From the NCBI RefSeq assembly GCF_000383915.1, contig NZ_KB912942.1:8388470-8452469 (forward strand): a DNA stretch of 64,000 nucleotides, read 5' to 3'. The notes under the pieces were generated by a model. The model was not told where the DNA came from, did not search any database, and saw only the letters and a list, made by a program, of their open reading frames with translations. This document shows positions 9,041-17,650 of the stretch, in pieces. This stretch comes from Amycolatopsis benzoatilytica AK 16/65. Lineage in GTDB: Bacteria; Actinomycetota; Actinomycetes; Mycobacteriales; Pseudonocardiaceae. The translations under genes and the position numbers were made by a program. Position 1 is the first letter of the stretch. Each line of letters opens with the position of its first letter.

Positions 9041-10246
9041 ATGGAACTGGTCAGCGTCGAGCGCATTCGGGAAGCCCGCAAGCTTCTCGAAGGCGTCACC
9101 CGGGTCACGCCGATGGAACATGCCCGCGACCTGCGGCGACTGCACGGCGGCCCGGTCTATCTCAAGTGCGAGAACCTGCAGCGCACCGGTTCGTTCAAGA
9201 TTCGCGGCGCCTACACCCGGATCCACGGCTTGACGGCCGAAGAACGCGCCCGCGGCGTGGTGGCGGCCAGCGCGGGCAACCACGCGCAGGGCGTCGCGCT
9301 GGCATCGTCGCTGCTGGGCATCTCGTCGACTGTCTTCATGCCGCTGCGCGCTCCATTGCCGAAACTCGCCGCGACTCGCGGTTACGGCGCGACCGTGCAT
9401 CTCCACGGTGCGGTCATCGAGGAGACCCTCGCCGAGGCCATCGCCTTCTCGGAGCGCACCGGCGCGGTCTTCATCCACCCGTTCGACCATGTCGACGTCA
9501 TCGCCGGTCAGGGCACGGTCGGCCTGGAGATCTTGGAGCAGGTGCCGGGCGTCAAAACGATCCTCGTCGCGACCGGCGGCGGCGGCCTGGTCGGCGGCGT
9601 CGCGTCCGCGGTGAAGGCGTTGCGCCCGGACGTCAAGGTGATCGGCGTCCAGGCGGAACAGGCCGCCGCGTACCCGCCTTCGCTCGCCGCCGGCGGGCCG
9701 ATCCGGCTGAGCGAAATGCACACGATGGCGGACGGGATCGCGGTCGGCGAGCCGGGCAAGGTCAGTTTCGCGCACGTCGCGTCCTTGGTCGACGACGTCG
9801 TGACGGTCACCGAGGAATCGCTCTCGCGCGCGGTTCTGCTGGGCTTGGAGCGGCGGAAGCTGGTCGTGGAGCCCGCTGGTGCGGCGCCGATGGCAGCGCT
9901 GGTGCAGCACCCCGGCGCTTTTGAACCGCCCGTGGTCGCGATCTTGTCCGGCGGAAACGTGGACCCGGTGCTGCTGCAGCAAATCATCCAGCACGGCATG
10001 ACGGCGGGCGGCCGCTACCTGAAGCTGCATCTGCGCGTGCCGGATCGGCCGGGCTCGTTGGTGTCGGTGCTGTCGTGCGTGAAGGACCTGGGCGCGAACG
10101 TCCTGGACGTCGAGCACTCCCGCATCTCCGGCAGCCTCGCGCTCGGCGAGGTCGACGTCGCGCTCGCACTGGAAACCCGCGGACCGGAGCACTGCGCCGA
10201 CGTCGAAGCCGCCTTGGCCGACGCCGGGTTCACCATCGTCAGCTGA
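9041..10246 (+). CDS. ilvA: threonine ammonia-lyase (threonine dehydratase) with ACT domain
   Basis: This 401-residue PLP enzyme converts threonine to 2-oxobutyrate and ammonia, feeding isoleucine synthesis or threonine catabolism. The PLP lysine is K53 in GSFKIRGAY; SAGNHAQG and ATGGGGLVGG are the cofactor-binding loops. A single C-terminal ACT domain (~325-401, from YLKLHLRVPDRPGSL) suggests allosteric control by an amino acid. The length and single ACT domain do not settle whether it is biosynthetic IlvA or a TdcB-like catabolic form. The ATG at 9041 starts directly at conserved sequence. A 14-bp hairpin downstream separates it from the convergent toxin-immunity operon. Confidence 0.9.
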   Translation: MELVSVERIREARKLLEGVTRVTPMEHARDLRRLHGGPVYLKCENLQRTGSFKIRGAYTRIHGLTAEERARGVVAASAGNHAQGVALASSLLGISSTVFMPLRAPLPKLAATRGYGATVHLHGAVIEETLAEAIAFSERTGAVFIHPFDHVDVIAGQGTVGLEILEQVPGVKTILVATGGGGLVGGVASAVKALRPDVKVIGVQAEQAAAYPPSLAAGGPIRLSEMHTMADGIAVGEPGKVSFAHVASLVDDVVTVTEESLSRAVLLGLERRKLVVEPAGAAPMAALVQHPGAFEPPVVAILSGGNVDPVLLQQIIQHGMTAGGRYLKLHLRVPDRPGSLVSVLSCVKDLGANVLDVEHSRISGSLALGEVDVALALETRGPEHCADVEAALADAGFTIVS

Positions 10247-10359
10247 CTTGCGTCGCGCGGCGAACTGCCCGAGCGCGGTGCACCGCACGGCGACATCGCT
10301 GGCTCACAGGGGCAGCCGCGCGCTGACTCCGGACGCGGACCTGCCTCGACCGCCCGCGT

Positions 10360-10390
10360 GAAGGCGGCGCGTCAGCGACGCGCCGCCTTC
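10360..10390. terminator. bidirectional hairpin terminator
   Basis: GAAGGCGGCGCGTC (10360-10373) pairs perfectly with GACGCGCCGCCTTC (10377-10390) around AGC. It lies between convergent ilvA and the last gene of the toxin operon and can serve both. Confidence 0.8.
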
Positions 10391-10421
10391 CGGGAGCCTG
10401 CTGGCTGTCTGCTGTGGACGG

Positions 10422-12185
10422 TCACAGGCGCGCGCTGAACCACAACGGCAGATAGTCCTCGTCCCGCGGGAACCGTTCCTGGTCCAGAACGTAGTGCTCC
10501 TGCGCGGGCGGCGTGCGGAACTCCGGCTCGTCGTCCTCGTTGAAGCTGGCGCGATAGGTCAGCGGGGGGTCGACGACGAGCGAGAGCGTGTACCAGGTGC
10601 CGCGGTTCGGGACATACATTCCGCGCCGCAGCTGCGCGAGCGGCGTCGACAGCTCGCGCGGGACCGAGATCTGCTGGGTGCTGCCGTCGGCCAGCAGCGC
10701 GCCGCAGGAGAGGTTGGCGTGCCGGCCGATCGCCATGAAGTCGAACAGGATGCGTTGCCAGCCGTCCGGCGCGGTCTCGGTCAACGCCAAGGCGATCGTG
10801 GCGAGCAGCTCATCCTGCTCGGCAGGTGAGATCGGTCCGGGCCGAGCCTCGGCTGGCGACTTCTGCTCCGGTTCGCCGACGGAGGCTGCCGGGGTTGTCG
10901 CCGCCGGAGCGACCTCGACGGGTGCTGCTTCGCCTGGCGCTTCGCCCGAGGACCCGGCGGGCGGTGCCGACCTGGCAGGAGACGTCGTGCCCAGCGGAGC
11001 GGTTTCGGTTGGGCCGTTGGCGGGAGGCGCGGCGTCAGCCGGAGCGGTTTCGGCTGGGTCGTCGGCAGGAGACGGGGCGTCGGCCGGAAGCGGGTTTGCT
11101 TCGGCCGGGCTCGCCGGGTTGGTGCGGGGACTGGTGAATGCCGTCAGCGCCCGGTCCTGCGCGTCGTCGCTGACTTCCGGCACCGCGAAGCCGGCCGCCC
11201 GGATGTGCGCGACCAGTTCTGGATCCGGCGAGACGCCGTGCTCGCGCAGGTAATACGCCACCGCACCGGGCCACACCCAACTGCCGTCGGTGCGGAAGGT
11301 CAGCGGAACGGCGTCGGTGCGCGACGGGTCGAACGCGTCAGTGTCGTTGCTGCGCGAGGCAAGGATGATCGGCGCGTTGTCGAGGTAGGCGAGAACGTGC
11401 TCGCGGTCTTCATCCGACAACGCCTCGCGCTCGACGACGGGGCGGCCGGCTTCGTCGAGCCCGTCGTAGACGCGCGGGGTCCGCACTTCGGCCGTCGCGC
11501 CAGCGTCGCCCGGAACCGACGCGGCGGAGGAGTCTGCTTCGACAGCGGGTACTTCTGCGTCTGCTTGAAGGGATTCCTCCGCCGACGCGGTATCTGTCGC
11601 CGTGGGGGCCGCATCTGGTTCCATCGCGGCGGCTTCGTCATCTGCAGCCGTTTCGCGCGGGATCGCCGCGGACGGGCCGGCCGGTTCTGCTTGCCCGCTC
11701 AGCCCTGCGGGGTCGGCTGGTACGGCAGCTTCCGGTGCTGGAACCGGTGCCAGCCCGGCGCGCTGCCGCAGCCACGGCGGCACGAACCGGTCCTCGCGCG
11801 GGAAGAAACGAAGCTCGTCCTGGAAGCCGATCGGAGGCGGGACCTGCCGCCAGTGCGGTTCCACATCGGGCTGGTAGTCGGCATAGGGCGGCTGCTGTGG
11901 GGAGAACACCAGCGTCGCGCTCAGCCAGGTGCCCCGGCCCGGCTGGTACATGCCGGTGCGGAGCACGCCGAACAACCGCGGCAGTTCCGGATGGGGCTGG
12001 GCAGGGTAGGCGCGGCCGTCCGGGGCGATCGCGGCTACGTCGACTTCCAGGTGCCGTCCGGCGGCGCGGCAGACCGCGCGCAGTTGCTGCCATCCGGGCG
12101 GCACGGCAGCGGCAGCGGCCTGGCCGATCTGCTGCACGAGCTCTTGATGCTGCGCCGGGGTGAGGGGTGCCGGTGGCAGGGTCAT
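10422..12185 (-). CDS. putative second immunity protein with two YezG-like domains
   Basis: This 587-residue protein has two similar globular domains. Domain 1 (~1-160) carries AAAAVPPGWQQLRA, FGVLRTGMYQPGRGTWLSATLVF and RFFPREDRFVPPWL. Domain 2 (~440-587) carries APDGWQRILFDFMAIGRHANL, AQLRRGMYVPNRGTWYTLSLVV and RFPRDEDYLPLWF. Between them lies ~280 residues, mostly Ala/Pro/Glu-rich low complexity, with a folded island near 235-330 (DEDREHVLAYLDNAPIILASR). The repeated domain resembles the YezG/DUF600 immunity superfamily, an inference from pattern rather than search. GAGGAG precedes the ATG by about 10 nt. It is the last gene of the toxin operon, 44 nt after imm49, where immunity genes normally sit. 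Confidence 0.6.
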   Translation of the reverse strand: MTLPPAPLTPAQHQELVQQIGQAAAAAVPPGWQQLRAVCRAAGRHLEVDVAAIAPDGRAYPAQPHPELPRLFGVLRTGMYQPGRGTWLSATLVFSPQQPPYADYQPDVEPHWRQVPPPIGFQDELRFFPREDRFVPPWLRQRAGLAPVPAPEAAVPADPAGLSGQAEPAGPSAAIPRETAADDEAAAMEPDAAPTATDTASAEESLQADAEVPAVEADSSAASVPGDAGATAEVRTPRVYDGLDEAGRPVVEREALSDEDREHVLAYLDNAPIILASRSNDTDAFDPSRTDAVPLTFRTDGSWVWPGAVAYYLREHGVSPDPELVAHIRAAGFAVPEVSDDAQDRALTAFTSPRTNPASPAEANPLPADAPSPADDPAETAPADAAPPANGPTETAPLGTTSPARSAPPAGSSGEAPGEAAPVEVAPAATTPAASVGEPEQKSPAEARPGPISPAEQDELLATIALALTETAPDGWQRILFDFMAIGRHANLSCGALLADGSTQQISVPRELSTPLAQLRRGMYVPNRGTWYTLSLVVDPPLTYRASFNEDDEPEFRTPPAQEHYVLDQERFPRDEDYLPLWFSARL

Positions 12186-12229
12186 GGGTTCAGCGGCTCC
12201 TCACCGGCTGGCGGACGTTCTTCACGTGA

Positions 12230-13090
12230 TCAATCGTTCCGCACGGGCGCGACGCCCGAGAGCAGGTTGGCGGGCGCGTACCCGGACTGCACGTCGAAGG
12301 TCATTCCGACGGTGCGAGCCAGCACTGCCACGGCGAGCGGGGCCAGCGCGAGGAAACCGCTCGGGTCGGTTTCCCGGCCCTCGGCGGTCCAGTACGCGCG
12401 GTGCCGCTCCAGCGCGGCGACGTACGCCTCGGCGAACTTCTCCGAGTCGCGACGCAGCACGTAGTAGAACATCCGGATCGGCGGGTACACGAGCTGCAGC
12501 ATCGCGTCCGGCGGGGTGAACTGGGCGGTCTCCGGATCGGTTCCGTCCATCGCGGGAAGGAACATCTCCGGGGTCACCTCACGGTGCGCGAGGAACGTCT
12601 GCAGCGTCTCGACCCACGGCATCAGGTACGAGTCGTGCTCGACGCCGGACGCGCGCAGCACCTCCAGCGGCACTGCGGCCAGCCGCTGGATCAGTGCGTC
12701 GTCGCGCTGGAGCACGGCGAGCCACGCCGCGGTGACCCACGCGCCGGCATGCGCGTCGTCGCTCGGGCCGGTGGCCTGGAAGGTCAACGGGCGGCCTACG
12801 ACAGCGCTGACCTCCTCTCCTTCCGGCGCGGTGGCCGCGGTGAAGACGGCAGCGGCGGCCTGGGCGGCGAAGTTCAGGTCGTCCCAGGTTTCCGCTTCCG
12901 CGGCGACGGGGTCGACGACCGTGCGGTACTGCCCGAGGGTCAGCGCCCGGCGCCACACCGTGGACAGGATCGCGGTGTTCGCGGCGACACGGTCGAGGTA
13001 GTAGCCCATCTCCGGCGACAGGCCCATGATCTGCTTCCACGCCTGGTCGGGGTCGGCGGGATGCCTTTCCACGATGGTCATCGATCTCAT
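12230..13090 (-). CDS. Imm49 family immunity protein
   Basis: This 286-residue, mainly helical protein carries blocks I recognise from actinobacterial Imm49 proteins. They include WDDLNFAAQAAAAVFTAATAPEG, TFQATGPSDDAHAGAWVTAAWLAVLQRD, VPLEVLRASG, YLMPWVETLQTFL and LERHRAYWTAEG, near residues 68-250. Imm49 proteins neutralise toxins delivered by contact-dependent secretion systems. The start overlaps the toxin stop by 4 nt (ATGA), so the two are translationally coupled, as expected for a cognate immunity gene. A second in-frame ATG at 13081 is also possible. The exact toxin-binding mode is unknown. Confidence 0.8.
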   Translation of the reverse strand: MRSMTIVERHPADPDQAWKQIMGLSPEMGYYLDRVAANTAILSTVWRRALTLGQYRTVVDPVAAEAETWDDLNFAAQAAAAVFTAATAPEGEEVSAVVGRPLTFQATGPSDDAHAGAWVTAAWLAVLQRDDALIQRLAAVPLEVLRASGVEHDSYLMPWVETLQTFLAHREVTPEMFLPAMDGTDPETAQFTPPDAMLQLVYPPIRMFYYVLRRDSEKFAEAYVAALERHRAYWTAEGRETDPSGFLALAPLAVAVLARTVGMTFDVQSGYAPANLLSGVAPVRND

Positions 13091-16000
13091 TCCTTGCCGG
13101 ACGCCGGCGGCAGCGCCGGCTGGTAGTCGTAGCCGTTGTAGGGCTTGTAGGCGTAGCCGGAGTTCGTGTGCGGCGACGCGGAGTCGTCGACGAGCGCCCG
13201 CACCTCAACATAATCGAGCCGGTTGTCCGCCTTCGCACGGCCGAGCGCTTTCGCGAGGTCGGTGTCGCCCATCTCCCGCACGACGTCGTCGAAGTACCCG
13301 GGATGGCCCTGCCTGAACGTGCGGTCGAGGTCGTGGACGTACCGCGTGCTCGGCACGCCGCCCGGCCCCTTCGCCTCGTGCACGATGAAGTGCGGGTCCT
13401 CGACGTGGCTGAAGTTGATTTCCCAGATGTGGTCGAACTTCCCGGAACCCGGCTTGCTCCCGTCGGTCAGGTGGTGCGGGGTGACGTCCGCGCGGACGTT
13501 CCCGTTTTCGTCGACGATCTGGTAGCGGTGACTGCCTTCCGGCGCGTCCGGGTGCTCCCGGACGTCGAAGTGCTCGTTCGGGTACGCCTCGGTGAACTCG
13601 CGGTGCAACCGGTCCCGGACCGCGTGGCCGGACGCCTCCTCGCCGAGCGCTTCGGACGCGTCGTTGCGTGCGTTGAACGTTTCCGTCCACTCCGGCGTGC
13701 CGTCCGTGGTGCCGGCGTGGTTGCGCTGCATCTCCTCGCGGTGCGCGATCCGGTCGTCGATCGCGTCGTAGTCCTTGTCCCGCCAGTTCGACGTGTCCGA
13801 ATGCGAGCCCTCGATCTGCCGCTGCTCGCTCGCTTCGTGCTCGCCGCCCGAGTCGTCGCCGTGGTGGTCATCGTGGTTGTCGCCGTGGTGCTGGCCGCCG
13901 TTGTCCTGCTTTCCGGCGTCGGTCTCCAGCCCGTTGCCCGAGCCGTCCGGGTGGGTGCTGGCGCCCGGGTCCGCGGCGCCGGAGTGCCGCGGCTGCGGCA
14001 CGATCTGCTCCGCCCGCTTCTCGTCGAAGCCGAGGAACTCCGCGGCCGGCCGGTCGTTCTTGAACCTCGGCTTGCCGTTGACCAGGTCGACCTGGTGGGT
14101 CGGATTCGCCGGGTCGTTGGTGTGCGGGTTGATGCACAGCTCGGTGCGCCCGGTGCGGGTGTTGAAGCGCTCGTAGTAGTGCTGCTTGACGTACTCCGGG
14201 TCCTCGATGTTCTGCCGGGGCGTGCGGCCGTCCGGCCCCGGTCGGTCGCGCCAGTCGAGACCGTCACTGCCGTCACCGTCCTCGCCGCGGTGCCGCGAGC
14301 TTTCGACGTCGACCTGGTTCGGGTCGTGCTGTTTGCCGTCCGGCGCGAACCCGTCGTCGCCGACGTGGTGCGACGTGCCGTCGGGCCGGTGCACGGACCA
14401 CTCGCCGTCCGGCGGGATCCGCGGCCGCATCCGGCCGTCCGGACCGATTTCGTAGTCGGACGAGAAGACGCGCCCGTGCGAGTCGGTCCAGGCCGGCTTG
14501 CTCGGCGCCATCACTTCGGTGTCCAGCTCGCGCGAGAGCCGGTGCGCGAAGTCGTTCGACCCGGCGTCGCAGCCGATCAGCCGGATCGGCCTGCCGTCGT
14601 AGTTCCCGTTGTGCCGCAGCACGTCCGCGAACTCTTCCGGGGAGTAGTGCCGGTCGCCGATCCGGGCGTGCCCGTCCGGCGTGACGTGCACGTCCACTGT
14701 GTACCGGCCGGCCGGGTCCGGCTGGACGCGGTGCGGCAGGTCGCCCAGCTCCGGGTCGTCCCGGTGATACGAGCTGCCTGCCGGGGTTTCCTCGGCGTGC
14801 CTGCGGTTGACCTCGGCCGGAGCCAGCGGCTCGTCGTGGTGCGGGGCCGCGCTGTCCGAGTCGTGGTGGCCGGCGTCTTCGGCGTGGCGGTCCGGTTTGT
14901 GGTCAGGGTTCCCGTGGTCGCCCGTGGGCTCGCCGTTCTCCCGCGGCCCGGGTTTGCCGTCCTTCGGTCCGGTGGGGGACTCGCCGTTCTTCCCCGGCCG
15001 GTGAGCGGCGTCACCGGTTTTCGAACCGGCGGGCGGAGCGTCGGTGCGGGCACCGCGTGCGACCGGCTCCGGAGAGCCGTCCGGACGACGGGCCCCGCCG
15101 TCCGGGCCGCCGCGCTGAGCCGCGCCGCCTGGACCCGCGACGACAGCGGCGGCACCAGGCGCCCCTGCGTCGCCGGACCCGCGGTTCGCCGAGCTGGACG
15201 ATCCGCCGCCGGTGGGCGACGGTTCCGAGCGCCCGAGGCCGGGGTCCGCTCCGGGACGCTTCGGCTGTCCCATTTCGCCGCCGTCGCCGCCCCGTTGCGA
15301 GCCGCCAGCCGACGAATCTCCCGGCCGCTGCGGGGACGATCCGCCGTCGCCCGGACGTTGCGGAACGGAACCGCCGTCCGCCGGTCGTTGTGCGGTCGAG
15401 TTGCCTGAGGGGCCACTCTCGTTGGGGCGCGGAGAACCGGAGGAGCCGCCGTCGGATGGGCGCGAGCTCCCGTCGCTCGGCCGTGAGGGGCCAGTGTCGC
15501 TGGGACGCGACGGACCGCTGTCGCCCGTCCGCTGCGCCGGCATCCCGCCGTCCGAAGGCCGCGGGGCCGGCGTCGGAGCCGGGCGATCCGGCACTCGGCT
15601 CGGCCCGCCACCAGGGTCGGCCGGACGGCGGCTCGGGCCGGCGTCCGGGGTGCGCTGCGGCGACGCCTCCGGTGCCCGGGACCCGGGCGTGCCGGTCCAG
15701 CCGCCGCTCGGCCGGGTCGGGGTACTGCCGCCACCGCTGGGAGCGTTCGCCGATCCGCCGCCGTTGTGCGAAGTAATCCCGCCGCCCGCGGGCGGCGGGT
15801 TCGGCGCGGAGCTGGCTGGCGCGTCCGTCGAGCGAACATGTTGTGGCGCAGGAGCTTCCGGTGCGTCCGCGGGTGGCGGCGCGTACCCGCTCGCCGCGGT
15901 CGAGTCGTCGCCGTTCGGGTGCCGCGGGCTGGTTCCGTCGCCGGAGTGCGAGCCGCTGTTCGGCGACGAGGAAGATCCGCCGGAATACGGCGAACCGCTG

Positions 16001-17316
16001 CTGCCCGGCGTGCTGGACGAGGACGAGCCGTCCGGCGACGAGGAGCCGTCCGGAGTGCTCGGGCGGTCCGAATGGCCGCTGCCGGTGACCGGAGTGGAAT
16101 CCCCGCCGAGCGACGACGGGCTGGATTCGGCGTCGATCCCGCTTGGCCCAGGGTGCCGGCGCGCCGAGGTCAGGGCATCCAATGTGGACGGTTGACTGCC
16201 GTCGCCCGAGGCGAGCAGCCCGTCCTCGGACAGCAGGGAGTCGCTCTCCGGTCCGTCCGAACCCGGTCGGCTGCTGGAATCGCCGATGCCGTCTGTGCCG
16301 TCCGAGCCGGGACCGTCCGGGCCCGGCCCGTCCGGACCGTCCGCCGAGCCGCCGCCGGAGTCGCCCGGCCGGGCCGAATCCGAAACGTCGGAAGGGGAAT
16401 CGGAGCCGCCGGATCCGCCGTGGTGGCCGCCGCCGCCCGAACCGCCTGCTCCGGTGCGGTGGAAAAGCCCGCCCGGCTTGATGTTCTTCGTGCTGATCAC
16501 ATCGAGGCCGGTGACCTTGCCGGCCAGCTTGCCGAGGATCTTGATGATCTTCGTGAAGACGTCGGCGAGCTTGCCCAGCAGCGGCGAGACCTTGCGCATC
16601 GTGTCGCACAGCTTCTTCAGCAGTTCGCTGATCTTCTCGCCCCACTTGGAGATCGCGGTGACCGCCTGCGCGACCACCAGCGGCGTCCCGAAGCCGAGCG
16701 AGAACACCTCCTCCATCACCCAGGAGATCAGCTTGCCGACCAGGTCCGCGATCAGCTGCCGGACCAGTTCCCGGACGAACGCGACGACCTGGCCCATGAT
16801 CATGGTGACGGTGCCGATCGCGCTCGCCACCGTCGCCGCTCCGCCGATCGCCTCGGCCGCCTCCGCCGCGGACTTGCGGTAGGCGTCCGCGCCGTCGCCC
16901 TTCCACTCCGCGGTGCCCTTCTTGACCGCGTTGTCGAGGTCGGTTTTGCGCTCCTCCAACGCCTTCGAGACGTTGCCCCAGGTGTCCGCGTAGGACTGGA
17001 TCACCGGCGGGTTCCCGGCGACCGAATCGAGCATGTCCTTCAGCGGCTGCACGTGCTCCATCAGGAACGACGCGACCGAGGACATCAGGTAGCCGAACGG
17101 GTCGATCGCCGCGCCGGCGACCTCGCCGGCCAGGCTGGCGACGCCGAGCCCGCCGGACACCCAGTCGCCGTCCTTGATCCCGTTGAAAGCGTCCATCGCC
17201 GATTCGGCGATGCCGATCCCGGTGGCGTAGCCGTAGTCTCCGTTGCCCGCGGTGAACGGCCCCGGTCCGTCGTCGTCCTTCTTCGGCTGGACGACCAGCG
17301 GATTCGCGTCCGGCAT
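13087..17316 (-). CDS. type VII secretion-type polymorphic toxin with autoprocessing and nuclease-like domains
   Basis: The protein has 1409 residues. The N-terminal ~290 are helical and WXG100/PPE-like, with WKGDGADAYR near 140 and long amphipathic helices after it, a trafficking module of Esx-secreted toxins. Residues ~290-850 are Ser/Pro/Gly/Asp-rich disordered linker. Residues ~855-985 hold TVDVHVTPDGHARIG and IRLIGCDAGSNDFAHRL, a His/Cys pair suggesting a C80/caspase-like self-cleaving peptidase. A WRDRPGP...PHTNDP linker follows. The C-terminal ~210 residues form the toxin tip: FDHIWE, then IVHEAKGPGG and GHPGYFDDVVREM, consistent with a PD-(D/E)xK-type nuclease fold (inference). Start and stop both overlap neighbouring genes. 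Confidence 0.8.
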   Translation of the reverse strand: MPDANPLVVQPKKDDDGPGPFTAGNGDYGYATGIGIAESAMDAFNGIKDGDWVSGGLGVASLAGEVAGAAIDPFGYLMSSVASFLMEHVQPLKDMLDSVAGNPPVIQSYADTWGNVSKALEERKTDLDNAVKKGTAEWKGDGADAYRKSAAEAAEAIGGAATVASAIGTVTMIMGQVVAFVRELVRQLIADLVGKLISWVMEEVFSLGFGTPLVVAQAVTAISKWGEKISELLKKLCDTMRKVSPLLGKLADVFTKIIKILGKLAGKVTGLDVISTKNIKPGGLFHRTGAGGSGGGGHHGGSGGSDSPSDVSDSARPGDSGGGSADGPDGPGPDGPGSDGTDGIGDSSSRPGSDGPESDSLLSEDGLLASGDGSQPSTLDALTSARRHPGPSGIDAESSPSSLGGDSTPVTGSGHSDRPSTPDGSSSPDGSSSSSTPGSSGSPYSGGSSSSPNSGSHSGDGTSPRHPNGDDSTAASGYAPPPADAPEAPAPQHVRSTDAPASSAPNPPPAGGGITSHNGGGSANAPSGGGSTPTRPSGGWTGTPGSRAPEASPQRTPDAGPSRRPADPGGGPSRVPDRPAPTPAPRPSDGGMPAQRTGDSGPSRPSDTGPSRPSDGSSRPSDGGSSGSPRPNESGPSGNSTAQRPADGGSVPQRPGDGGSSPQRPGDSSAGGSQRGGDGGEMGQPKRPGADPGLGRSEPSPTGGGSSSSANRGSGDAGAPGAAAVVAGPGGAAQRGGPDGGARRPDGSPEPVARGARTDAPPAGSKTGDAAHRPGKNGESPTGPKDGKPGPRENGEPTGDHGNPDHKPDRHAEDAGHHDSDSAAPHHDEPLAPAEVNRRHAEETPAGSSYHRDDPELGDLPHRVQPDPAGRYTVDVHVTPDGHARIGDRHYSPEEFADVLRHNGNYDGRPIRLIGCDAGSNDFAHRLSRELDTEVMAPSKPAWTDSHGRVFSSDYEIGPDGRMRPRIPPDGEWSVHRPDGTSHHVGDDGFAPDGKQHDPNQVDVESSRHRGEDGDGSDGLDWRDRPGPDGRTPRQNIEDPEYVKQHYYERFNTRTGRTELCINPHTNDPANPTHQVDLVNGKPRFKNDRPAAEFLGFDEKRAEQIVPQPRHSGAADPGASTHPDGSGNGLETDAGKQDNGGQHHGDNHDDHHGDDSGGEHEASEQRQIEGSHSDTSNWRDKDYDAIDDRIAHREEMQRNHAGTTDGTPEWTETFNARNDASEALGEEASGHAVRDRLHREFTEAYPNEHFDVREHPDAPEGSHRYQIVDENGNVRADVTPHHLTDGSKPGSGKFDHIWEINFSHVEDPHFIVHEAKGPGGVPSTRYVHDLDRTFRQGHPGYFDDVVREMGDTDLAKALGRAKADNRLDYVEVRALVDDSASPHTNSGYAYKPYNGYDYQPALPPASGKE

Positions 17317-17621
17317 CAGTCGCTCGCCTTCATCGAACCGGCAGCTTCGCTTTCGTAGCTGTGGTAAGCCTTCGCCGCGTCGCGCACCTTCTGCGCCTGC
17401 GCGTCCATCGCGGCAACGGTGTTCTGCAGCGCGGTGACGCCGTAGTTCTCGACCGGGTCCAGCATCATCCGGAACGGCTGACAGAGAATGCCGTACGCGT
17501 CGGTGGGCATGCTGACCTGGTTCGCCGCGTCGACCGCCTGCTTCAACGCATCCGCGATGCCGTCGAGCTGACGCGCGTGCGCCTCGAGATCGCTGCCGAT
17601 CTCGTAACCCCTGGGTGCCAT
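17316..17621 (-). CDS. EspC-like type VII secretion target
   Basis: This 101-residue, almost wholly helical protein (DLEAHARQLDGIADALKQAVDAANQ, then AALQNTVAAMDAQAQKVRDAAKAY) has a break near residue 45. The helix-turn-helix hairpin pattern and C-terminal Tyr (YHSYESE) match the EspC/WXG100 family of small Esx partners. It probably pairs with the N-terminal helices of the adjacent toxin to form the secreted heterodimer. Its stop overlaps the toxin start in a TGATG arrangement, so the two are co-translated. GGGGAAAG about 8 nt upstream is the likely ribosome-binding site. Confidence 0.75.
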   Translation of the reverse strand: MAPRGYEIGSDLEAHARQLDGIADALKQAVDAANQVSMPTDAYGILCQPFRMMLDPVENYGVTALQNTVAAMDAQAQKVRDAAKAYHSYESEAAGSMKASD

Positions 17622-17650
17622 GGTTTTACTTTCCCCGCGAAGAATTCCGG

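Noticed and set aside
13168..15408. Plus-strand 746-residue reading frame opposite the toxin
   Set aside because: Composition is Val/Arg/Asp mirror sequence of the minus-strand gene, with no recognisable domain; the toxin frame has clear motifs and coupled neighbours.
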